Shown in pieces: positions 16,903-26,765 of a stretch of DNA of 64,000 nucleotides. The first letter of the stretch is position 1, and every line of letters starts with the position of its first letter. The position numbers and the translations under genes are program-made. The notes beneath the pieces are model-generated. The model was given only the letters and a program-made list of their open reading frames with translations, made no database searches and was not told the origin of the DNA. The DNA is from Streptomyces sp. CC228A (GTDB lineage Bacteria > Actinomycetota > Actinomycetes > Streptomycetales > Streptomycetaceae), in contig NZ_JAJPUI010000006.1 of the NCBI RefSeq assembly GCF_021390935.1, forward strand, positions 310,001 through 374,000. Reading direction: 5' to 3'.

Positions 16903-17841
16903 ATGTCGGCCACGCGATACACCTACCTCGGCCCCGAGGGCACCTTCACCGAAGCCGCTCTGCGCACCCTGCCGGAGGCGGCGACTCGGGAGCTGGTGCC
17001 GATGGTCTCGGTGCCCGCGGCATTGGACGCCGTAAGGAACGGCGACGCGGCCGCCGCGCTCGTACCGATCGAGAACTCGGTGGAGGGCGGGGTCACGGCG
17101 ACTCTCGATGAGCTGGCGTCGGGCGAGCCACTGATGATCTACCGCGAGGTGCTGCTGCCGATCGCGTTCGCCCTGCTGGCGCGCCCCGGTACGAAGGTGT
17201 CCGACATCAAGACCGTCACGGGGCACCCGGTGGCCCAGCCCCAGGTCCGGAACTGGCTGCGCACCCATCTGCCGGAGGCCGTATGGGAGTCGGCCGCATC
17301 GAACGCCGACGGAGCGCGGCTGGTGCAGGAAGGCCGGTACGACGCGGCGTTCGCGGGCGAGTTCGCGGCGGCGACGTACGGGCTGGAGGCGCTGGTCACC
17401 GACATCCACGATGCGGAGAACGCGGAGACCCGCTTCGTCCTGGTGGGGCGTCCGGCGAGGCCGGCCGCGCCGACCGGCGCCGACAAGACGTCCATGGTCA
17501 TCTGGCTGCGCGACGACCACCCGGGCGCCCTGTTGGAGCTGCTGCAGGAGTTCGCGGTCCGGGGTGTGAACCTCATGCTGATCCAGTCGCGGCCGACGGG
17601 CGCCGGGATCGGCAACTACTGCTTCGCTGTCGACGCGGAGGGCCACATCTCTGACCGCAGGGTGGGCGAGGCGCTGATGGGGCTGAAGCGGATCTGCCCG
17701 AAGGTGCGCTTCCTGGGTTCGTACCCCCGGGCGGGGGTCACCCCGCAGCAGGTGCGTGCACTGCGGGAAGGCACGTCGGACCAGGACTTCACCGCTGCCG
17801 CGGACTGGCTGGCGCGGTGCCAGGACGGCCGGGGCGCGTAG
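16903..17841 (+). CDS. pheA: prephenate dehydratase
   Basis: 312 residues from ATG 16903 (MSATRYTYLGPEGTFTEAAL). The frame is open upstream through the parS pair, but that part is not coding-like. The periplasmic-binding-protein-like catalytic domain includes VPIENSVEGGVTATLD and ETRFVLVG, with the catalytic Thr-Arg-Phe. An ACT domain near 205-285 (TSMVIWLRDDHPGALLELL, NLMLIQSRP) has the ESRP-like phenylalanine-binding block as IQSRP. It converts prephenate to phenylpyruvate. It is monofunctional and of normal length. Confidence 0.95.
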   Translation: MSATRYTYLGPEGTFTEAALRTLPEAATRELVPMVSVPAALDAVRNGDAAAALVPIENSVEGGVTATLDELASGEPLMIYREVLLPIAFALLARPGTKVSDIKTVTGHPVAQPQVRNWLRTHLPEAVWESAASNADGARLVQEGRYDAAFAGEFAAATYGLEALVTDIHDAENAETRFVLVGRPARPAAPTGADKTSMVIWLRDDHPGALLELLQEFAVRGVNLMLIQSRPTGAGIGNYCFAVDAEGHISDRRVGEALMGLKRICPKVRFLGSYPRAGVTPQQVRALREGTSDQDFTAAADWLARCQDGRGA

Positions 17842-17870
17842 CGTCCGGCAGCGGCGGCGAGGCATGAGCC

Positions 17871-17950
17871 TTTCGGCGCGGCTGCGGTGGGGTCGCCCAC
17901 CTTCCGGCGCGGCTGCGGTGGGGTCGCCCACCTTCCGGCGCGGCTGCGGG
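17871..17950. repeat. 31-bp tandem repeat, about 2.6 units
   Basis: Unit 1 at 17871-17901 and unit 2 at 17902-17932 differ at one base (core GCGGCTGCGGTGGGGTCGCC). A partial third runs to 17950. It is part of the 1-kb gene-free interval between pheA and serS. Confidence 0.85.
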
Positions 17951-18116
17951 CGGCATACCTGCGGGCGGCTGCGAGGAGGCCGCCCTTCCGCACCGATACG
18001 CCGTGGCGGAGGCTTCGGACATGGCACCGAAGGAGCGCGGCTCGGGCAGGAACACCAGCGGATAGCCCGTAGCGGACCCTGCGGCGGCGGGACGCGGCGG
18101 TGCGGTGCGGTGTGGT

Positions 18117-18180
18117 GCCGTGCGATGCGGCCCGGACACCGCTGCGGCGCCGTGCGATGCGGCCCGGACATCGCTGCGGC
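18117..18180. repeat. 32-bp tandem duplication
   Basis: Two 32-bp copies (core GTGCGATGCGGCCCGGACA) differ at a single base. The surrounding 17951-18400 is G/C-skewed with GCGGTGCGGTGCGGT-type runs and no supported gene. Confidence 0.85.
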
Positions 18181-18410
18181 GGAATCGTGCCGGCTCGGAC
18201 GAAGCCAGGGCCGGGGGCCCTCAGCCCCGGGCGCAGGGCGGGACCACCCGGCATGGCTCCGTAGGGCCCTCCAGTCCCCGTACAGGTCCCCGGACCAGTC
18301 CCAGGGCCGGCCGCATGGCCGGCCGCCGGACCGTCGCGCGGGGGGACGAGCGCCCCCTCGGACCAGGAGCAGGGAAGCGCCACCGGCCGGACGACCGGGG
18401 CTCCGCGGAG

Positions 18411-18419
18411 TTATCCACA
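18411..18419 (+). other. DnaA box
   Basis: TTATCCACA, a perfect consensus DnaA box, outside any gene and 446 bp before serS. Confidence 0.7.
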
Positions 18420-18670
18420 GGGCGCCTTCTCTCCCTGGGGACAAGTCGATATCCCGCGTCGGCAGCAGACAGAGCCGATCGGGACAAGGTCGATAAATCG
18501 GTGTAGTGACCCCAGGCACCCCTATGCCGCCCTATGCCCACTCCCGTCACCTCACTTCCTTAGATCAGTCCCTTAGGGCGAGGAATTCCCACTCAAATGA
18601 GTGGATACTAGGGGTTTGATCAAGCAAACACAGGATGTGCGCCCCGCTTTCCGCAGGATCGATTTCCGAG

Positions 18671-18705
18671 CCCCTGTTATCCACACAGCCTGTGGATAAC
18701 AGGGG
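18671..18705. other. hairpin made of two inverted DnaA boxes
   Basis: A perfect 15-bp inverted repeat, CCCCTGTTATCCACA and TGTGGATAACAGGGG, around a 5-nt loop. Each arm ends in a consensus DnaA box (TTATCCACA at 18677-18685 and its reverse at 18691-18699). It could be a terminator-like hairpin, a DnaA-binding element, or both. Confidence 0.75.
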
Positions 18706-18721
18706 GCAGCCTCCGGCGGAC

Positions 18722-18730
18722 TGTGGACAA
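18722..18730 (-). other. DnaA box
   Basis: TGTGGACAA, the reverse complement of TTGTCCACA, the form preferred in Streptomyces. It lies 23 bp from the DnaA-box hairpin and is the fourth box in 320 bp. Confidence 0.7.
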
Positions 18731-18864
18731 GAGCTCCGCGCGCCTCCCGGTCGACCCTGTACCACGCCCCCAGCAAGAGCCTTCAATACCGGCATTCAGG
18801 ACGAATTGCCGCGCACGATCCAATGCGGTGCCGTGGCGGGAGTCCACACCGGTAGCCTGGGGGG

Positions 18865-20142
18865 GTGATTGACCTTCGCCTGCTCCGTGAGGACCCCGAC
18901 CGTGTTCGCGCCTCCCAGCGCGCCCGTGGAGAGGACGTCGACCTCGTCGACGCACTGCTCTCCGCCGACGAGCGGCGCAGGTCGTCCGGCGTCCGTTTCG
19001 ACGAGCTGCGCTCCGAGCAGAAGGCGCTCGGCAAGCTGATCCCCAAGGCCGCCGGCGACGAGAAGACCGAGCTGCTGAAGAAGGCGGGCGATCTGGCCGC
19101 CGCCGTGAAGGCCGCCGACGCCGAGCAGAACGAAGCCGACGAGGAGACACGGCGCCTGCTGCTGCAGCTGGGCAACCTCGTCCACCCGGACGTCCCCGTC
19201 GGCGGCGAAGAGGACTTCGTCGTCCTGGAGACGCACGGCACCATCCGCGACTTCGCCGCCGAGGGCTTCGCCCCCAAGGACCACCTGGAGCTCGGCGAGG
19301 CGCTGGGCGCCATCGACGTGGAGCGCGGCGCCAAGGTGTCGGGCTCGCGGTTCTACTACCTGACGGGCGTCGGCGCCCTCCTGGAACTCGCGCTCGTCAA
19401 CGCCGCCATCGCCCAGGCCGTGGACGCCGGCTTCACCCCGATGCTCACCCCGGCCCTGGTCCGGCCGCGCGCCATGGAAGGCACCGGCTTCCTGGGCCAG
19501 GCCGCCGAGAACGTCTACCACCTGGAGAAGGACGACTTCTACCTGGTCGGCACGTCCGAGGTGCCGCTCGCCGCGTACCACATGGACGAGATCCTCGACG
19601 CCGACAAGCTCCCCCTGCGGTACGCCGGCTTCTCCCCCTGCTACCGGCGCGAGGCCGGCACGTACGGCAAGGACACCCGGGGCATCTTCCGGGTCCACCA
19701 GTTCGACAAGGTCGAGATGTTCTCGTACATCGCGCCGGAGGACGCCGAGGCCGAGCACAAGCGGCTGCTGGAGTGGGAGAAGCAGTGGCTGAACTCGCTT
19801 GAGCTGCCGTTCCAGGTGATCGACGTCGCCACCGGCGACCTGGGTGCCTCCGCCTCCCGCAAGTACGACTGCGAGGCGTGGATCCCGACGCAAGGTAAGT
19901 ACCGCGAGCTCACCTCGGCGTCCAACTGCGACAGCTTCCAGGCGCGCCGCCTGTCCGTGCGCATGCGCGACGGGAAGAAGGTGCAGCCGCTGGCGACACT
20001 GAACGGCACGCTGTGCGCCGTGCCGCGCACGATCGTGGCCATCCTGGAGAACCACCAGCTCGCCGACGGCTCCGTGCGGGTCCCGGAGGTCCTCCGCCCG
20101 TACCTGGGCGGACGTGAGCTGCTGGAGCCCGTCGCCCGGTGA
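18865..20142 (+). CDS. serS: seryl-tRNA synthetase
   Basis: 425 residues from GTG 18865 (VIDLRLLREDPDRVRAS), preceded by a G-rich run. The N-terminal two-helix coiled-coil arm spans about 30-100. The class II core has motif 1 and 2 blocks (FSPCYRREAGTYGKDTRG, FRVHQFDKVEMF) and motif 3 near the end (TLNGTLCAVPRTIVAILE). TSEVPL and ELTSASNCDSFQARR are Ser/ATP-site blocks. It charges tRNA-Ser; a tRNA-Ser(GCU) lies 920 bp downstream. Its end overlaps the start of the HAD gene by four bases (GTGA). Confidence 0.97.
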   Translation: MIDLRLLREDPDRVRASQRARGEDVDLVDALLSADERRRSSGVRFDELRSEQKALGKLIPKAAGDEKTELLKKAGDLAAAVKAADAEQNEADEETRRLLLQLGNLVHPDVPVGGEEDFVVLETHGTIRDFAAEGFAPKDHLELGEALGAIDVERGAKVSGSRFYYLTGVGALLELALVNAAIAQAVDAGFTPMLTPALVRPRAMEGTGFLGQAAENVYHLEKDDFYLVGTSEVPLAAYHMDEILDADKLPLRYAGFSPCYRREAGTYGKDTRGIFRVHQFDKVEMFSYIAPEDAEAEHKRLLEWEKQWLNSLELPFQVIDVATGDLGASASRKYDCEAWIPTQGKYRELTSASNCDSFQARRLSVRMRDGKKVQPLATLNGTLCAVPRTIVAILENHQLADGSVRVPEVLRPYLGGRELLEPVAR

Positions 20143-20960
20143 GCACCGCACCCGTGAGGCCCTTCCCGTACCGGCTCGTCGCGACCGACCTCGACGGGAC
20201 GCTGCTGCGGCCCGACGAGACGGTCTCGCAGCGCACGCGCGACGCGCTCGCCGCCGCCATGGAGGCGGGCGCCGTGCACATCGTCGTCACCGGCCGGTCC
20301 GTGCCCTGGACCCGGCACATACTGGACGACCTGGGATACGAGGGCCTCGCGGTGTGCGGGCAGGGCGCGCAGGTGTACCACGCCGGTGAGCACCGCCTGC
20401 TGACCTCCGTCACCCTGGACCGGCAGCTGGCGGCACTCGCCCTGGCGAAGCTGGAGGCCGAGACGGGTCCGCTGGCGGTGGCCGCCAGCCGCGACGGCCT
20501 GGACGGCGAGGTGCTGGTCGGGCCCGGTTACCTCGTGCAGGAGGGACCGCTGCCGTACGTCCCGTACGAGAACCCGGCCGATCTGTGGGCCGCGCCGCTG
20601 AACAAGCTGTACCTGCAGCACCCAGAGCTGGACGACGACTCCCTGGCGGCGGTGGCCCGGCAGGTCGTCGGCGGTCTGGTGGACGTCGTCATGGCCGGTC
20701 CGGGCGTCGTGGAGATCCTGCCCATGGGGCTCACGAAGGCGACCGGCCTGTCCCTGGCGGCCCGCCGCCTGGGGGTCCAGGCCGCGGACACCATCGCGTT
20801 CGGGGACATGCCCAACGACATCCCGATGTTCGCCTGGGCGGCGCACAGTGTGGCCATGGCCAACGCGCACGACGAGTTGAAGGCCGTCGCCGACGAGGTC
20901 ACCGCGTCGAATGACGCCGACGGCATCGCGCTCGTGCTGGAGGAACTGCTCGCCCGCTGA
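20139..20960 (+). CDS. HAD-family (Cof-type) phosphatase
   Basis: 273 residues. HAD motif I is VATDLDGTLLR near residue 13, motif II is IVVTGRS, a motif III lysine lies in LTKATGLSLA, and motif IV is AFGDMPNDIPMF. A C2-type cap fits between them, as in Cof phosphatases acting on sugar phosphates or flavin nucleotides. It is translationally coupled to serS by a 4-bp overlap. The substrate is unknown. It is paralogous to the HAD protein at 34837. Confidence 0.9.
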   Translation: MSTAPVRPFPYRLVATDLDGTLLRPDETVSQRTRDALAAAMEAGAVHIVVTGRSVPWTRHILDDLGYEGLAVCGQGAQVYHAGEHRLLTSVTLDRQLAALALAKLEAETGPLAVAASRDGLDGEVLVGPGYLVQEGPLPYVPYENPADLWAAPLNKLYLQHPELDDDSLAAVARQVVGGLVDVVMAGPGVVEILPMGLTKATGLSLAARRLGVQAADTIAFGDMPNDIPMFAWAAHSVAMANAHDELKAVADEVTASNDADGIALVLEELLAR

Positions 20961-21012
20961 GCCCGCACCCGGGCGCCCGGCAGCACGGCGCTCCCGGACA
21001 GGACCAGCCCAG

Positions 21013-21060
21013 TCGGCTTCCGGGCTTCCAGGCTTCCGGGCTTCCGGGCTTCCGGGCTTC
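21013..21060. repeat. 8-bp tandem repeat CGGGCTTC
   Basis: Six consecutive 8-bp units (CGGGCTTC with CAGGCTTC and CGGCTTC variants) directly abut the 3' end of the tRNA-Ser gene. Confidence 0.85.
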
Positions 21061-21063
21061 CAG

Positions 21064-21148
<85 letters not shown>

Positions 21149-21395
21149 GGGAGGGGCGGCCCGCGCGCACCCGCAGGTACGCGCGCTCGAAGCGGCCGCC
21201 CCGGGCAGCTGCTGCGGGCGGGCCCGGGAGTCGGGTGACTACTCCGGTGCCTGCCGCGTGCTGCCCTGAGGGGAGCTCGACGGACTCGTGCTCTCTCGGG
21301 TCAACGTCTCGCTCCTCCCCGGCTCGTGATGTCCATGCGTCGGTACGGACACCACTGTGCCGGGGAGGGCCGGCGGTACGCCACCGAAATACGGC

Positions 21396-22799
<1,404 letters not shown>

Positions 22800-22921
22800 G
22801 GCTGGCTCCCCAAGATGTGAGTGCGGGTCGTGCGGGCCGTGAGGTCGCGCCCGTGCCCACAGTAATCCCGGGGCGCGCGGACCGCTGCGACGCCCGTCTC
22901 CTCTGTGGACGGGCGGGGCTT

Positions 22922-22930
22922 TGTGGACAA
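22922..22930 (-). other. DnaA box
   Basis: TGTGGACAA (reverse of TTGTCCACA) about 120 bp upstream of lpdA, with a weaker TGTGGACGG at 22903. Confidence 0.55.
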
Positions 22931-22998
22931 CTCCGCCACCCCTCCCGGCTCCACGGGCGGACAACGCCGCCACCCGCCCCGGTGCCACGGGCCGCGGG

Positions 22999-23721
22999 CT
23001 ACTCCTCCCCGGCCAGCGTCAGCGTGCGCAGCTTGTGGCCCGCGAACCATGTGGCGCCCGCGGTCACCGCGATCAGCAGCACCACCGCGAGCGGCAGGCC
23101 GACGTCGGAGGACACCACGCTGTCGCCTCCGGTGACCTTCTGCGCCACGGCCGCCGACCACTCCCGGACGCTGAGGGTGCGGGCTCCCGAGATGAGGCCG
23201 GCGAAGAGCGCCTCCCAGATCAGGGCGTAGACGAGGCCGATGACGACGGCGTGCCGGGTGACCGTGCCCAGCAGCAGGAAGATCGCGCTGTACGCGATGG
23301 AGGCGACCAGCGCAGCGACCGTGTAGGCCACGGCGATCTGCTGGCCGTTGCCGTTGAGGATGAACCCGGCGATGAGGGTGGGCAGCGCGGAGAAGACCAT
23401 GGTGACCGCGATCGCCACGGTCAGCTTGGTCATGATGATCGTGGGCCGCTTGACCGGCTTGGAGAGGAGGTAGACGACGGAGCCGTCGTCTATTTCGGGG
23501 CCGATGGCGCCGGTGCCGGCGATGACCCCGATCAGGGGCACCAGCGTGGCGAGGGCGAACCCGCCGAGGACGTCGGCGGCGATCTGGTCGTCGGGGCCGT
23601 TGAGGAGGCGTACGGCGGCTGCGAGGAACAGCAGCAGCCCGGGCAGGACGAAGAGGACCGCGGCGCGGCGGCGGCCCAGCAGGGCCCGGTAGGTGAGCCG
23701 GGCGACGGTGGGGTGGTACAT
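22999..23721 (-). CDS. ABC-2 type transporter permease
   Basis: 240 residues with six hydrophobic segments: VLFVLPGLLLFLAAAV, ATLVPLIGVIAGTG, AIAVTMVFSALPTLIAGFIL, VAALVASIAYSAIFLLLG, a fifth near VVIGLVYALIWEALF, and a last near VLLIAVTAGATWF. The second loop has GPEIDDGSVVYLLSKPVKR, typical of ABC-2 permeases. It pairs with the ATPase gene ending 16 bp upstream. It is the last gene of a four-gene minus-strand operon. The substrate is unknown. Confidence 0.88.
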   Translation of the reverse strand: MYHPTVARLTYRALLGRRRAAVLFVLPGLLLFLAAAVRLLNGPDDQIAADVLGGFALATLVPLIGVIAGTGAIGPEIDDGSVVYLLSKPVKRPTIIMTKLTVAIAVTMVFSALPTLIAGFILNGNGQQIAVAYTVAALVASIAYSAIFLLLGTVTRHAVVIGLVYALIWEALFAGLISGARTLSVREWSAAVAQKVTGGDSVVSSDVGLPLAVVLLIAVTAGATWFAGHKLRTLTLAGEE

Positions 23722-23737
23722 GGTCGTGGGGCTCCCT

Positions 23738-24649
23738 TCAGGCCGCGACGAGGTACGAGAAGACCGACTCCAGCGACTCGTCCGAGGGCGAGACGGTCAG
23801 CAGCCGGATCCCGTGGGTGCGGGCCACCCGCGGGAGCAGTTCGGTGAAGCGGCCGAAGTCCACGGCCTGGACGCGCAGGACGCCTTCGCGGACGTCGACG
23901 TCGATACCGGCGGTGGAGGGGTCGGCGATGAGCGCGGCGGCCAGGGCCCGGTCGTCGCTGGACCGGATCACGTACCGGTGCGGGCGGTCGGTCATGAGGC
24001 GGCGGATCCTGCGGAAGTCGCCGCTCGCCGCGTGCCGGCCGGCGACGACGACCTCGATGTGCGAGGCCAGTTGCTCGACCTCCTCCAGGATGTGGGAGGA
24101 GAACAGCACGGTGCGGCCTTCGGCGCCCATGCGACGCAGCAGCTCCATCAGCTGCATGCGCTGGCGGGGGTCCATGCCGTTGAACGGCTCGTCGAGCAGC
24201 AGCACGGACGGCTCGTGCACCAGGGCCGAGGCCATCTTGACGCGCTGCCGCATGCCCTTGCTGTACGTGGCGATGCGGCGGTCCTGCGCGTACTCCATCT
24301 CCACGGTGGCCAGGGCCCGCTGCGCCTCGGCGTCGCCCAGGCCGTGCAGTTCGGCGTTGGCGACGACGAACTCGCGGCCGGTGAGGAAGTCGTACATCGC
24401 CTCCCTCTCGGGGACGACGCCGATGTGGCGGTACGCGGACTCGTCGCGCCAGACCGGTCGGCCGTCCAGGGTGACCGAGCCGGTGGAGGGGGCGAGGAAG
24501 CCGCCCATCATGTTGATGAGGGTGGACTTGCCGGCGCCGTTGGGGCCGAGGAGGCCGGTGACGCCGGGGCCGATGGTCATGGTGATGTCGTTGACGGCGA
24601 CGACGTTGCCGAACCACCGCGAGACATGGTCGATGTTGAGGGTGGTCAC
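23738..24649 (-). CDS. ABC transporter ATP-binding protein
   Basis: 303 residues from GTG 24649, which overlaps the stop of the upstream permease by four bases. Walker A is GPNGAGKST, the signature region is YSKGMRQR (an SKGMRQ variant of LSGGQ, usual in ABC-2 exporters), Walker B is VLLLDEPFNG and the switch His is in LFSSHILEE. The C-terminal 80 residues form a regulatory domain common in this subfamily. It probably powers the permease encoded at 22999. Confidence 0.93.
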   Translation of the reverse strand: MTTLNIDHVSRWFGNVVAVNDITMTIGPGVTGLLGPNGAGKSTLINMMGGFLAPSTGSVTLDGRPVWRDESAYRHIGVVPEREAMYDFLTGREFVVANAELHGLGDAEAQRALATVEMEYAQDRRIATYSKGMRQRVKMASALVHEPSVLLLDEPFNGMDPRQRMQLMELLRRMGAEGRTVLFSSHILEEVEQLASHIEVVVAGRHAASGDFRRIRRLMTDRPHRYVIRSSDDRALAAALIADPSTAGIDVDVREGVLRVQAVDFGRFTELLPRVARTHGIRLLTVSPSDESLESVFSYLVAA

Positions 24650-25554
24650 AGCCCGACCTTTCGGTAGCGGCGCAGCAGGATGCCGTACGAGGCGGCGATG
24701 AGCGCGAGGACGACCAGCAGGTACACCGCGCCGACTCCGGTGCCGGGGCCCTCCCCGCCGGGGAAGGCGGAGGCGGCGCCGAGGAACGCGGTCTGGACGC
24801 CGTCGATGAGCGTCACCGGCGAGAGCAACCCGAGCCAGGCGACGGCGTCGAGGTGGTCCGTCGACCAGGCGATGGCCTGGACGGTGGTGACGGCGCCGTA
24901 CGAGATGACCAGCACCGCGATGATGGCGGCGACGCCGAATCCGCGGCGCGGCGTCAGGGCGGCCACCACGAGCGACAGGCCGCCGAAGAGGAGCGACAGC
25001 AGGGCCACGGACGCCATGCCCTGGGCGAATCCCCCGGTCTGCTCGGCGAAGTCCATCTTGGCGAGCAGCGCGCCTATGTAGAGCACGAGCAGCGGTGCGG
25101 CGGTCAGCAGGAGCAGCGCGGACGCCATCGCCCCGAGCTTCGCGACGACGTAGTCGGTGTGCTCGATGGGGCGGGAGAAGTACAGCGGTACGGTGCGGAA
25201 GCGCAGGTCCCGCGAGACGGACTGCGGTGCCTGCGCGGCCACGAACAGCGCGATCACGAGCTGCATGATCAGCGCGTACTCGGTGTACTCGACCGGCAGG
25301 TCCTTCATCTTGGTGGTCACGGCGACGGCCACGATGATCAGCGCGGGGACGCACATGATGCCGAAGAGGATCATGGGCAGCACCTTGGACTTGGCGCTGC
25401 GGCCCAGCCCGTAGGCGCCGCGGAGGGACTGCGCGTAGAGCGAGCGCCGCGCGTAGGAGCGACCGAGGCGGGCTCCTGCGTAGTTGCGGTACCCGATGTT
25501 GTGGATGCGGGTCTGGGAGGCGGGCTGCTGCCCGCCGCGGGTGTCGGCGCTCAT
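24646..25554 (-). CDS. ABC-2 type transporter permease
   Basis: 302 residues. A 60-residue cytosolic N-terminus (NIGYRNYAGARLGRSYARRS) precedes the first membrane segment (MILFGIMCVPALIIVAVAV). Further segments are LIMQLVIALFVAAQAP, LLLLTAAPLLVLYIGALL, VALLSLLFGGLSLVVAAL, AIIAVLVISYGAV and VYLLVVLALIAASYGILL. FRTVPLYFSRPIEH is the ABC-2 loop. Its start overlaps the preceding ATPase stop by one base, and its stop overlaps the following ATPase start. Confidence 0.88.
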   Translation of the reverse strand: MSADTRGGQQPASQTRIHNIGYRNYAGARLGRSYARRSLYAQSLRGAYGLGRSAKSKVLPMILFGIMCVPALIIVAVAVTTKMKDLPVEYTEYALIMQLVIALFVAAQAPQSVSRDLRFRTVPLYFSRPIEHTDYVVAKLGAMASALLLLTAAPLLVLYIGALLAKMDFAEQTGGFAQGMASVALLSLLFGGLSLVVAALTPRRGFGVAAIIAVLVISYGAVTTVQAIAWSTDHLDAVAWLGLLSPVTLIDGVQTAFLGAASAFPGGEGPGTGVGAVYLLVVLALIAASYGILLRRYRKVGL

Positions 25555-26528
25555 CAGGCCCGCACCTCCGGGGACGTGCCGGCGGCTGCCGCCTCGGGGC
25601 GGAACACCTCGGCGATGTGGTGGCGGCGCTGCTCCATGCGGACGAGGCCGAGGCCCAGGTCGGCGACGGTGTCGCGCACGATGTCGTAGGTCTCCTCACC
25701 GGTCGCTTCCAGGAGGAGGATGTGGCCGGCGCCCGGCAGTCCTTCCTCTCCGCGCGTGTGGAGGGCGACTCCTGCGGCGGTGAGGGCGGTGCGGAGGGCG
25801 GCGGTGCCGTCGGGGTGCGTGTCGGAGTCGGTGACCTCGACGGCGACGGTGGTGGTGGTCCGGGTGAAGTCGCTGGTGGAGCTGGAGCGCAGGAGGCGGC
25901 CGCCGTCGATGACGACGACGTGGTCGCAGGTGCGCTCCAGTTCGCCGAGCAGGTGGGACGTGACCAGGACGGAGATGCCGAACTCCGTCCAGACGCGGCG
26001 GATGAGGCCGAGCATGTCGTCGCGGCCGACGGGGTCCAGGCCGTTGGTGGGTTCGTCGAGGAACACCAGCTTCGGGTCGTGGACGAGGGCCTGGGCGAGC
26101 TTCACGCGCTGCTTCATGCCGGTGGAGTAACCGCCCATGGGGCGGTAGCGCTCCTCGTACAGGCCGACGTGGCGCAGGGTGTCGGCGGTGCGCTCGCGGG
26201 CCGCCGCCGGGGGCAGTCCCGACATGCGCGCCATGTGGACGACGAACTCGGTGGCCGAGACGTCGGGCGGCAGGCAGTCGTGCTCGGGCATGTAGCCGAC
26301 CTGCTCGCGGATGGCGGGGCCGTGGCTGGTGACGTCGAGACCGAGGACCTCGGCGCGGCCCTCGGTCGCCGGCGACAGTCCGAGCAAGATCTTGATCATG
26401 GTGGATTTACCGGCTCCGTTGGCGCCCACCAGGCCGGTCACACCGGGCCCGATGTCCAGCGACAGCCGGTCGAGCGCGGTCACCCTGGGGAACCGCTTGC
26501 TGAGGCTTTCGGTCGCGATCACAGTCAC
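25554..26528 (-). CDS. ABC transporter ATP-binding protein
   Basis: 324 residues from GTG 26528; no clear ribosome site is visible, so a leaderless start or GTG 26522 is possible. Walker A is GANGAGKST, the signature YSTGMKQR, Walker B LVFLDEPTNGLDP, and the switch His is in VTSHLLGE. The C-terminal domain includes GHILLLEATGEETYD. It is the first gene of the four-gene operon of two ATPase/permease pairs, a layout used for multi-subunit exporters. It faces the M24 operon across a 237-bp gap. Confidence 0.92.
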   Translation of the reverse strand: MTVIATESLSKRFPRVTALDRLSLDIGPGVTGLVGANGAGKSTMIKILLGLSPATEGRAEVLGLDVTSHGPAIREQVGYMPEHDCLPPDVSATEFVVHMARMSGLPPAAARERTADTLRHVGLYEERYRPMGGYSTGMKQRVKLAQALVHDPKLVFLDEPTNGLDPVGRDDMLGLIRRVWTEFGISVLVTSHLLGELERTCDHVVVIDGGRLLRSSSTSDFTRTTTTVAVEVTDSDTHPDGTAALRTALTAAGVALHTRGEEGLPGAGHILLLEATGEETYDIVRDTVADLGLGLVRMEQRRHHIAEVFRPEAAAAGTSPEVRA

Positions 26529-26765
26529 GAATCGACCGTAGTGGCGCGGGCCACAGCAGGCGTCAGCCCTGGCGGCTGGATCCGTCTCCGACTCCAGGCG
26601 TACGGCGGGGCTCGCGGCCCCGTACGAGAGGGGGAGGCGATCCCCTCGGGGAGGGTTTTCCACAGGCCGTGCACGCCTCTTGACTCAGCCGCCAGGCATT
26701 GTCACATTCATTGATGTCACGTTACGGACACGTACCGCGAAGGTCGGCTACGGAGGGTGGGCGGC

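Noticed and set aside
18865..18900. A T-box leader controlling serS.
   Set aside because: The upstream region lacks the conserved T-box sequence; the hairpin there is made of DnaA boxes instead.
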